Part shown: one piece after another, positions 45,530 through 55,200 of the stretch
Layout of the letters: each line of letters starts with the position of its first letter
How positions within the stretch are numbered: position 1 is the stretch's first letter
Assembly (NCBI GenBank): GCA_009602725.1
Contig: WELB01000002.1
Coordinates: forward strand, 194,021 to 258,020
DNA: 64,000 nucleotides
Source: Spirogloea muscicola
Taxonomy: Eukaryota; Streptophyta; Zygnematophyceae; Spirogloeales; Spirogloeaceae
Direction: 5' to 3'
Translations under genes and position numbers: made by a program
The notes under the pieces: generated by a model
Told to the model about the DNA's origin: nothing
Databases searched by the model: none
Seen by the model: the letters and a program-made list of their open reading frames with translations, nothing else

Positions 45530-46775
45530 CGCAAAGGGAAGAAGGGAGGCAACCTGGTGCCAGCAATCGAGAAAGGCTGCCTGCGCCGTCTGTTCAAGTG
45601 ACCGGCAGCCCAGGCCGCCCATTCGTGTGGGAAGGGATGCCTGCAGGGAGGATGAAGGTGAGGGGAAGGATGGGTGTTGAATCAGGGAAGCCAGGGTTTG
45701 CCGGAGGGAGGTGTCGAACTCCTTGTACAGCTCGCCCACCATGTCCGTTGGGGCAACCGTTCGCTGCAGGTAGCCAGCTCGTTGGCCGATGCAGCGAGTA
45801 AGGATGGCCAGCGCCAGCTGCGGATCTCCGAGGAGGGGAAGGGAGGGAAGGGGGGCAAGGTGTTGCTGAAGACGTTCAAGTAAGTCCTCCGCAACGTGGG
45901 ATGGAGTGCCAAGGGGAACTTTGAGAACAGCCAGCCCATCGGCAGGGGTCTGGCAGCCTGGTGGGAGCTGGAGGTTGGTGGGGAGGCAGTGTGGTGACCA
46001 TGCCACGTTCTTGGTGGGGCAAACCCGCAGGCCCAATGTGCTCAGTTCGTGTACGAGCAAGGGATAAGCCGCCATGACTTCTGACGGTGGGCCGACGATA
46101 TGTGTGTCGTCTGCGTAGGAGGGGAAGAGGAGGTTGGGGTGCAGGCTTCGGGTGCGCCGTAGTGCTCGGGAATGTGCCAAGGCGAAAAGTATGGGGCTGA
46201 GGGAATCTCCCTGGCGTGTGCCAGTTGTGGACCATAAGGTCGTCCAAGACTCCTCCGAACGCCACAGCAGCCGCCCTGGCCGGCCATAGGCCATGAGGAA
46301 ACAGGGAATTAAGGAGGGGAAGTGATCACGCAACTCCTCCATGATGGCGTTGCGCTCCACAGTGTTGAATGCATTGGCTATGTCCAATCCAAGGACCATG
46401 TGTGATGGGTTGACATCCAGCGCTGCGCGGATCCCGTGGACGAGGGCCTCTGCCCCGCAGGACATGCCAGCACCAAATTGGTGGGGTGCAAAATGGGTGG
46501 ACAGCTGGGACTTTAGCTCGCCGCACAAAGCCTTGGTCACCAGCCGCATTATTACGTCCGTCATGGCGATGGGCCTGACACCACCTGACAGCTTGGCCAG
46601 GGCCAGCAGGTGGCTGAAGTTGAGAGCGTCGGCGATGCGGGGGGGGATGGTGGCTCTGGTGATGTGCCGGCAGGTGGAGAGGAGCAGAGAGAAGCTTCTT
46701 TCGTCTCCATTTTGGAAGATGTCCCGTAGGTGCTCGAAGAGCCATCCAGAAGGGCCTCCAGACACCATTCGGGGG
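45530..46775 (-). mobile_element. LINE-B reverse transcriptase part (3'-truncated)
   Basis: A long minus-strand frame encodes a non-LTR RT: GGPSGWLFEHL near 46730-46760, a palm motif (LDIANAFNTVER) near 46370, GTRQGDSLSPILFALA near 46180-46220, the catalytic YADD near 46110, and a thumb region (GVP-type VPLGTPSHV) near 45905. Downstream parts (CCHC and endonuclease) are absent: the sequence stops at 45530 and continues as an RLK4 LRR exon. The 5' continuation lies at 48982-50585 on the same strand, separated by an inserted LINE-A. Confidence 0.85.
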
Positions 46776-46783
46776 CTTTGGTG
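46776..46783. repeat. Left target-site duplication of the nested LINE-A (CTTTGGTG)
   Basis: An 8-bp direct repeat with its partner at 48974-48981 borders the inserted LINE-A. Removing the insert leaves a nearly continuous LINE-B. Confidence 0.75.
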
Positions 46784-48973
46784 TGGGGGCGAGGCCGTCG
46801 TCCACGGGGTCCGTGCAACCTTGGACCAGCACCCGGGCTGGCTGGTGCTTGCCGTCGACGTGGCAAACGCCTTCAACACCGTGGAGCGCGCCTGCATTGC
46901 GGAGGAGCTCCGGGCCTCCTTCCCCTCCCTGGTCCCCTTTTTCCGCTTGGGGTACGGTCAGCCCAGCGACCTCCTCTGGCGGACAGGGGGTGATCAGGTG
47001 GAGGTCCTGCAGTCCCGCTCGGGCACGCGGCAAGGGGACCCCCTCGCCGGCTTCTTCTTTGCGCTCGCGCACAACCGGGCTCTGCAGGCTACCGCAGCGG
47101 CCCACCCAGGCGTCCTACTCCCCACGTTCGCGGACGACACCACCATAGTCGGCCCTCCGGAAGACGTGGCGGCGGCCTTCGTCACTTTCAAGCTGCAGCT
47201 GGCCACCCTCGGCCTGTCCACCCGGGCGTCGAAGTGCACGGCTTGGTCTCCCTGCCCTTTCCCACCGACCCTGACGCTGCCCAGCGGATGCCAGACTCCA
47301 GCAGATGGCTTCACCCTGCTGGGGGTCCCCATCGGCACGCCGTCCTTCGTGGAGGGGCAGCTGCGAGCCCGCCTTGCGGAGCACCTTCTGCCTGCGGCCC
47401 GGCTTCCCGAGCTGGACGATATGCAGCTGTCATTGGCCATGTTGACCAAGGCTATCGGGCAGCGGCCCCAGTACTTGACGCGGGCCACCCCGCCGTCCCC
47501 AGAGGCGTTGGCGGTGTACAAGGACTTCGACGCAGGCATGGTGGCGAGCTTGGCGGCCCTGGTCCGCCACCCGGGCTTCCTACAGTCGCCAGCCGCTATC
47601 CACCAGGCGGCGCTACCCCTCAGCCACGGGGGTCTCGGCCTGCGCCCGCTCGTCCGTTCGTGCCGGGCTGCGTACCTCGGCAGCTGGGCGCAGGCTGCCG
47701 CCTCCGTGGCCCAGCGCTTCATGGTCCACGGCCGGCGTGCACTGGAGCAGGCGGTGGTGGAGGTCGACACGGGCGCGCTGCCGTTCCAGGAGTCGCTTCG
47801 CTCCGCCCACCAGGAGCTGCTCGCGGCGCACCCGGACCTGGCGGGCCAGGCGGTCTCCTTTGCGCACCTCGCGCACACCGCTGACCTGCGCGTCCAAGCG
47901 CGCTTCGCGGCCGTGGTGGACAAGGCCGCCTACACCACCGCCGTGCTGCAGCTCCCCGAGGCCGACCTGCGCGGGCGCGCGAGACTCCACTCGGCCTCTT
48001 CCCCGGGAGCAGCGGCGTGGCTCCAGGCCCTCCCACTCAACGACGCCCTCGCCCTCCCGGACGAGGTCTTCCGGAGCGCCGTCCACAGGCTCCTCGGCCT
48101 GCTGCCGCCATGCCTCCAGGGCGTCCGTCAATGTGAGTGCGGTGAGCGCGGGGCCGAGCAGGGGAGCTGGCTGCGCACGTTCTGCGCTGCTCGCACGGCG
48201 GCGAGCGGACAGCGGCCCATGACCGCCTCCGGGACGCCATGCATGGCATCCTGGTGGAGGCGGGCTTCTCCGTGGCTGCGGAGCACTCCGGCGTCATGCC
48301 GCTCCAGGACAGGGCCGACGGTCTCCACGCCCGTCGTGTTGACCTGGTGGCCACCCCTCAAGCTGGTGGGCCACATCTCCTCCTGGACGTGGTGACTACC
48401 GACGCATTCGACCGCTCCCACCCAGCCCAGTGTGCCACCAAGGCTGGGTACGCGGTCGCCTGCGCCGCTCGGGCAAAAGAACTGAAGTACGCTGACCATC
48501 CGCCGGCCGACGAGTTCTTCCCGCTGGCAATCCACACACACGGGGCGTTGGGTGCTCGGTGGCTCGAACTGCTCCACCAGCTTGCCCGTCACGCCGTCGC
48601 TCGCCGCTTCCATGGGGAGCCGGTGGACTTTCCTGCAGCCGGGTCGCTCGCCCAGGTGTATCGCATGCGCCTGGCCGTCTCGCTGCAGAGGTCAATGGCC
48701 CGTGTGCTGCACCTGCGTGCCGGCCGAGCCCTCGCTGCTGCCTCTGGCTCTGGCCAGGGGACGTCCTTCCAGGAACATAGCCTCTCTGACCTGCGACTGC
48801 TTAGCAGGGGTTACTGAGTAGTTAGTCGCTGCTTTGTTTCTTCTTGTGTGCTTCTTTCTTAGTGCTTCGCCTTAGTGCTTCGCCTGGCCCCCTTCTTCTT
48901 GGGCTTCTTGTACTCTGCTCATTCTTTTTTGGGCTGGCTGTTCCAGCCCCTATCCTCAATGGGCGAGCTCTTT
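46784..48973 (+). mobile_element. LINE-A, longest copy (RT, CCHC, RLE, hairpin tail) nested in LINE-B
   Basis: The element starts inside the RT domain (GGEAVVHGV). In order it shows a palm motif (LAVDVANAFNTVER) near 46850, GTRQGDPLAGFFFALA near 47020-47065, FADD at 47127-47138, and GVPIGTPSFV near 47320. A Cys/His knuckle (CECGERG) follows near 48132. One base is missing near 48165. The next frame then holds RRVDLVATP ... LLLDVVTTDAFDR near 48325-48405, KYADHP, WLELLHQLARHAVARR, and a C-terminus ending LRLLSRGY at 48817. The 3' UTR of about 155 bases carries the hairpin 48931-48949 and ends GGGCGAGCTCTTT. It lacks an N-terminus, so it could not mobilise itself. This is the reference copy for the group. 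Confidence 0.88.
48931..48949 (+). other. LINE-A 3' UTR hairpin
   Basis: GGGCTGG, 5-nt loop, CCAGCCC, lying 24 bases before the element end. LINE RTs are known to recognise 3' stem-loops in several families; that this hairpin has that role is inferred from its recurrence. Confidence 0.7.
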
Positions 48974-48981
48974 CTTTGGTG

Positions 48982-50585
48982 AGGGCCGTGCGGAGCGCAT
49001 CTGCTGAAAGTCCAAGAGGAGTGGGGAGCTCGCCAACCCAGGGCTCAAGAGGGTGCTGAGAAGGAGGATGCAGCTGGCGCAGGGTGGCCTCAGTGGCATC
49101 ATTGTTTTCTGCCAAGGGGTCGGGGCAGAGGGCCTGAGCAGCGCGAGAGAGCTCTCCTGCTCTGCCAAAACGTCTTGCACGCGCTAGGTTGCCAATCATG
49201 GACTGTTGAGAGGGCTGGTTGCGGGTGCCACGTGCACGTCATTCTGAGAGCGCGACCCGAGCGGCTGCTGCACGCTGCCGGGCCAGCTCCTCCCACTTGC
49301 CGCTGGCGAAGCGAGCCAATCTGTCCTGAAGGCATTTGCGGCCACCAACGCCAAAGGAGGGAAGAGGGCCAAGCACGAGCTTGGGAAAGAGCAGATACAG
49401 CGCCCAGGCCGCCTCGTCCAGAGGGTCAGCTTCCACGCGTGAGAGGATGGGCGTCAGCTCCTTGCAGCACCCAGGTCGTGCCCATTTCGGAGTGTGGCGT
49501 AGGTTGTGGAGCCCGTCGGGGATGAGGAGGGGAAGGAGGTCCACTGTTGCTGCCCAATGCCAGCTCTCGGGAGAGGGAGGTGGTGGAGGACGGGCTGAGC
49601 CCGGCAGGTGGGACGTTGCTGCCTGCTGTTCTCGATTCTGGTGATCACGGCAGTGTCGAGCATGAGATGGCAACCCTGTCGAGCATGAGATGGCAACCCT
49701 CTTCTGTTAGAGAAAGCGGCTGCTGATATGAAAGAATCGGCTGTGAAATGCCAGCCAGATGTTTTTGAAACCGCGCTGGCAGCCCTGACAGGGGACCCGC
49801 GTGCCTGGGGCCTCGCCGAGGCCAGCGTGGGCTGGCCGCTGTTGAGAAGAGCGGCCCTGCCGACGACGACCGAGTCCAGGGCGGCTTCCAGTTTGATGAC
49901 AGCTTTCCACAACCCGCGCAGGCGGCGGCGGAGGTAGAGGTAACAGAGGAGGTAGAGGAAGCAACGGTGGCGGCTCCGGAGCCGGCACTGGGGGATGAAC
50001 TGGAGAGTGCAAGGGTGGAGCTGGGGGGGGAGAGGGACGGAGCAGAGCCAACAAACTCAAAGGCCGCCAGGTGGGGGAATCACTTGATCGTGGTGGGCTG
50101 ACGACAATGCCAACTCGCGGGTCCATGTTCGGAGTCTCGGAGTCTGCATCCGAGGTGGCCGAGCTTGTATGTGCTGGGCTTGCTCGACAGGCGCAGACAC
50201 TCCGACGCCAAGGAACTCGGGCTCCGGTGTCGACGTTGATGTCGTGGTCGCCACAGGCGTGAGCACAATCTGAGGGCTGCGACCCTCGCTCGCGGCGGCC
50301 TCCGCACTCGCTGGAGCAGGGGGAGGGAGAGGAGCTGAGGGGCCGCTGGGAGGATGGGCAGGGTGGCCCCTGACGCAGTGGCGGCCCTCGACGCAGCAGT
50401 CGTGCTGCGGGTGCCGTAAGAGCGAGCGGCGCGCCGAAGCGAAGAGCTGCGCGAGCCGCCACGGCTCTTAGCAGCCCCCAGCATGGCGTCGGGGCCGGCG
50501 GGGGCGCTGGCGCACGCGGGTCAGCGGGCAGCGGACGGCGCTTGCGGCGGCAGCCGCGGACGGCGGCGGGGAGGGGAGCCGTTGG
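48982..50585 (-). mobile_element. LINE-B N-terminal part
   Basis: Minus-strand frames give, from the 5' side, a Ser/Pro-rich low-complexity region (50450-49950), a possible CCHH zinc finger (CQGCQRGF ... H....H) near 49755-49795, then WALYLLFPKLVLGPLPSFGVGGRK with an Arg-rich RFASGKWEELARQR near 49260-49420, and RARRFGRAGELSRAAQALC ... ATLRQLHPP near 49060-49195. This order (finger, basic linker, lead-in to RT) matches RLE-type LINEs. It ends at the LINE-A insertion and continues at 46775. Several frame changes are present. Confidence 0.65.
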
Positions 50586-51430
50586 GCGGGAGGCGCCTCG
50601 ACAGGCCCCACTGCCGCGGCTGTAACTATCGCCCTGGCCTGCGACAGCCCTTGCCTCGCCCACAACTCCGCCGCAATAATCGACAGCCTCCTCAACCCCC
50701 ACAGCTGTCATCCAGTCTGTGAGGCAGCATGCGCGCCCTAGCCTCTCTCTTGAGTCGCTAGCGCAGAGAGAGAAGGCGCGCGGTGCGCATAAAATTACAA
50801 AGGCAGGCCAATTCTAGCCTTACAAATGTCCTGTTAACTGGGTAATGAGCTGGCTAAGGGGGACACTAATATCCCCGAGTGAGCACATGCATATCTGACA
50901 AGCTATACTGAGGCGCCAAACCACCACCACGGAAGCCACTAGCCTGGGCTACCGACCAGCACGCTGGTGAATCGCGAGTGCCTGGGAGCGCTGCAGACTT
51001 AATGATAGCCGCATCCTATAGCATGCTACGATGGCTTGCGGGACGCTAGAATGCCCTAAGCTACCCGCCCGACTACGTCGGCGGGCATCAACATGCAGTG
51101 CCAGGCGATGGAGGAGGGAAGACCACTTCGTTCCGTGGCCGCAGAATATGTCTATGGCGCACGGGAAGAAGTGGTCGCCCCAGGGGTGATCATAATAGTG
51201 CCTCTCCTTCTTCCTTTCCGCATGATGTGTCGCCCACCCTGGCACAGTCGGTGTGGGTACACCTGCTAGCGCAGGTATTCCGTATGCGCCTGTTAATAAC
51301 CCTCCAGCGGTCCATGACCCACGCCTTGCACTTACGTGCTAGCCGTGCTCTAGCTGCAGCCTCTCGATTTCGCCAAGGGACTGCTATCCAGCGGCTTTCC
51401 TTTCTGACTTGCAACTGCTGTGGAGAAATT
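50586..51430 (+). mobile_element. LINE-C fragment downstream of RLK5, split by LINE-D
   Basis: The left part (50586-50766) has the CGCCTCGACAGGCCCCACTG block. The right part (51275-51430) encodes VFRMRLLITLQRSMTHALH and ends like the LINE-C copies at 21270 and 40660. The two parts are separated by a LINE-D insertion with a 10-bp target duplication. Confidence 0.7.
50767..51264 (-). mobile_element. LINE-D, 5'-truncated, inserted in LINE-C
   Basis: The minus strand encodes part of an endonuclease-to-C-terminus region (RHYYDHPWGDHFFPCAIDIF, then LSLQRSQALAIHQRAGR) and a tail that ends GCGCGCCTTCTCTCT. GCTAGCGCAG flanks it at 50757-50766 and 51265-51274. The interrupted site is intact in the other LINE-C copies (near 21455 and 40900), which confirms the insertion. 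It contains no RT. Confidence 0.85.
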
Positions 51431-52298
51431 CTTAGAGTAAATACCCGGCATGGTTCGTGCTTAGTCATGTGTTTCGGCACTTCTCGACCCCTTTAAGCCT
51501 CGTCGTTTCTTTCCGGCCTGGCTTTTCACATCCTGACTTGGTTATGTGCTTCAGCGAATTGTCAGCCCCTTCGGACCTTGTCAAATTGTCCGAAAGTTGT
51601 CTGTGCTGACCTCCTTTATCAGAGCTCACTTCTTCCTTGAGATTAAACCAAATCTCCCTTCCTCATATCTCCTCTGTCAGTCTGATCTTGCCTCATTCAG
51701 TCTCAACACCAATGAGCATTCAGAAGCGGTCACTTTGTTTGCCATCATCTCACTTTCACCACTGTGACGAGCATACTTGTAAGTTCCTACATTACCCCTG
51801 TTTTTGCAACCACTGCAGGACAGGCAAAGCTCATTTGCATTTCACTGACCACAGTGCTACTGGGACGCTAATGGGACGCTGCCCAGCCTAAGAGGTTGGC
51901 CAACTCTCAACTTCCTCTCTTCCGTCACAACCTCACTTTTTCCTGCTCCAGCTCCCTCTCGCCCTTTCCTTCGTTCTCTGTCGCCTCTTTTCCCGATCAA
52001 GCTGGCCAATCACTCTGACTTTCCTCGCCTCTTCCTTTCCTCGCATTATCACGTGCTACATACCCGAAAGTATGGTCAGACGCGCAAATGGAGTGACGGG
52101 CATTGCACCATAAAAGTCCTGTTGTAACATAGAAATTGTCTTTACAGCTTCAAGGCTCGACCTCGAGGAGTCTCATGTAGGGCATCATTGGCATGGTTCC
52201 AGCCAAGAGACGGATGTGCAGGAAAAGCTATCGTCCATATCAAAGGTTGAGCTGCATGTTTCTGCGAAATCCCGCGCTCTATCCACAATAGATCCGAA
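51430..52298. repeat. Conserved 3' flank of RLK5
   Basis: It shares TGGCTTTTCACATCCTGAC, the CTCATATCTCCTCT block and GGGACGCT...GGGACGCTGCCC (about 51863-51880) with the flanks of RLK3 and RLK4. The RLK5 3' UTR must lie here. No other gene was seen. Confidence 0.5.
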
Positions 52299-55200
52299 TC
52301 ACTCGGTGGCAACGAGTGATTTAGGAAATGTCAACCCAGCACCAAATGCTCCGAGATTCTGGAGCATCTCAACCACGTCAATCATTGTTGGCCTTTCTTT
52401 TGGAATATCGGAGCAGCAAAGTAGCCCCAATCTCAAGGCGCCCCGGATTTCGTCCACTTTGTGGGGAACGAATGGAGCTAGCACAATATCAACGCACTCC
52501 AAAGGCTTCTCGTGGCGAAGGCAGGATCGCACCCACGAGATCAAGTTGCCACCAGTTGCAACTTCAGTCTGAAAGAAAGGGTCAACAGGCCGTTTGCCAA
52601 TGACAGTCTCGAGAAGCATCACTCCAAAACTGAAAACATCGCTGTATGTAGTCAGTTGGCCTAGGGCGTAGTCTGGACCGATATACCCGACTGTGCCTGT
52701 CAATGTGCATCATCGTGACACGTCATAAGTTGGAGGAGAGATGACTCATGATCATTGCCAGGCAGTCTGAGGTGCCTCTACCAGCATCAATGCACACATC
52801 CTTCTTGCACGACGCCATAAAGGCCTACGATACAGCTCAACGAACATAGGAGGGCATCGGGAGTTACCTGCAGCCATGGTTGACACGTGCGTGTCATGTG
52901 CCTGAAAGGTCCGTGCAAGCCCAAAATCCGCCATGTACCCTTGACCATGTTCATCCAACAAGGTGTTGCTTGGCTTGACGTCCCTATGTAGCACCCGAGG
53001 TTTGCACTCGTGATGCAGGTACTTAAGCCCAACTGCTGCACCCAACATGACCTTCTTACGTGCAGCCCAGTGATCAAACCCTTCTGGCTTTGGAGGCACG
53101 CCATTTCCCCCGTGCACCAATTGGTCAAGATTTCCGCCTGGCAAGAATGGATAGATGAGCAGCATGTCCACGTCGCTGTCCTTAGGAATGTACCAGCCCC
53201 GTAGCGGGACCAGATTGCGGTGATGGATGCGACTCAATACCTCCACCTCAGCTTTCACCGATCTCAGTCCTTGCTTGTTATCTGGCGCTAGCTTCTTCAC
53301 TGCATACTTTTGCCCGTCCTTCATCTGCGCACTGCTCAGCATTTTGCATCGTAATGAGGTTTTTCATAGGATAAGAAGAGCCATGTTATAATTAGATGAC
53401 CGGGACAACAAGCTACAAGAAGACCACCGCTTGCAAGCAGGGCAATGTACGTACATATAGACTTTTCCAAAGCCGCCCTCTCCAATAATGTGGTTGTTGT
53501 TGAAATCCTCAGTTGCGTCCATGAGCTCCTCGTAGGTGAAGGGACCTTGGAGTCTGTCCTTAGTGATGGACATCTCGGAGCAGAAGCTCTCAATGCTACG
53601 CTCCTTCTCTGTCATACTTTTGTCCTTCTTCCGACCTAAGCAACACAGCAGGAGAAGTCCCAGCAACAGGAGGAGAAGGAGGACAACAGCCACAACAACA
53701 ATGCCGGCAATTGCCCCCCCTGATAAGCTCGACGACTTGTGCTCCGGTGGTGGGGGAGGAGGAAGAGAAGGAGGTGGGGGAGCTGGCTTGCAGGCCACGT
53801 AAGGGCCGCCACACAAGGCGGCATTGCCAGAGAAGGAGCTGCNAATGAGTTGCTTGCGGCCGAAAATGCAATGAGCTTGCTTAACTCTCCAATTTCCACA
53901 GGGAGACTTCCACTTAGGCGGTTGTTGGAGATGTCAAGTTCTTGAACGTTTTGCAGACTCCGAATGCTCACAGGTACTCCTCCGGTCATGTTGTTGTGAC
54001 CTAGAAAAATACTCAATGCACTGCTTAGGTTGCCAAGCCACTGTGGGAATGGGCCAGAGAAAGTGTTACTGTCCACGTTCAGGAATTCCAAGTTCGCCAG
54101 GTTGGAGAAGGTTGCCGGGATCGGTCCAGAGAAATTGTTGCCACGAAGCCAGAGCTCGTCGAGCTGGGCAAGTCTCCCCAACTGAGGCGGCACGTGGCCA
54201 CTTAACCTGCCAGTATTTGCGAGTGAGCCGCTAAGTGACAATGCCTGCTGTGACTCGTCTGCAATTTATGTATCTGCTGACATGGTTACTCAGGCAAGCA
54301 TTGGCTCCAATGAAGACGCAGTCCTAGCTCAGCACCTGTTGTAGCTCAGGTCCAGGGTGACCATTGCCGTGCAACTCGCAAGCTCTGGTGGCACTCCACC
54401 CTCCAAGCTGACACCAATCGAGCATTTGATAGTGGGTGATCTGACACCTGCAAGGTCGACCTCATATGTAGCACAGACTGCAACAGCACGCTAAATCCAG
54501 TTGGCCTTACACTGCAGGCGTAATGAAAATCATTAGCGATTGCAACTATCTACAGTCTCATGCTATAATCCGCTGCCGAGTCTCAGACTTTTTCTTCTAT
54601 CACCTGTTATTGCTTGCCGCAAAGTCGAGGAGATTAATCAGCTCCCCAAACTCTTGCGGAATGCCTCCAACAAGCCTGCCATGTTCAATATGCAGAGTGC
54701 CACCTCATCAGCTATTAGGGTTGGTGTTGAACTGATTGTGGACAATTGAAAAGTTCTTGGAATGCTGCACCGAGAGTGAAATCTAGAGCCACATACATAT
54801 GCCTGCTTGAGAAACTGAATTCTTGCAAGTCACCCAAGCAGTTGACATGGGCGGCAAGAAACCCCTTACAGATTGAAGCTCAGGTCCAGGTGCCGGAGCT
54901 TTTTGCACTTGCTTAGCTGCTTCGGTATGCGGCCCGATAATCTGTGATTGGTACAGGAGGAAGGGCTTATAAAACAATGCCGTGGCAGCCGACTATGATG
55001 ATTTGTATCCTGACTTCATGGAAGGTAGCATGGAAACTGTCAGGTTCAAGATTCTTCAATGCCAAAGATTAGTCAACAACAAAGAAGTAATACCCACTTG
55101 TTGGAATACAAGAAGAGGGCTGACAAGTTAGCCAAGTTGCCATATGAAGGAGGGATGGGCCCGCTGAGTCTGTGGAAACGGTATGAAAGACTGTGAGCAG

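Noticed and set aside
45473-46897. A 474-residue RT protein as one gene
   Set aside because: Both ends are artefacts: the start lies in antisense LINE-A and the last 20 residues are an RLK4 LRR exon.
46341-48395. A single 684-residue plus-strand protein
   Set aside because: Its first part is the antisense of LINE-B; only sequence after 46784 is LINE-A RT.
49707-50711. 334-residue Pro/Ser-rich host protein
   Set aside because: It leads into the LINE-B N-terminal region; the Pro-rich part is low complexity and not independent evidence of a host gene.
51863-51880. GGGACGC direct repeats in the RLK 3' flanks as a CRISPR or regulatory array
   Set aside because: There are only two short units per flank, inherited by duplication; there is no array structure and the genome is eukaryotic.
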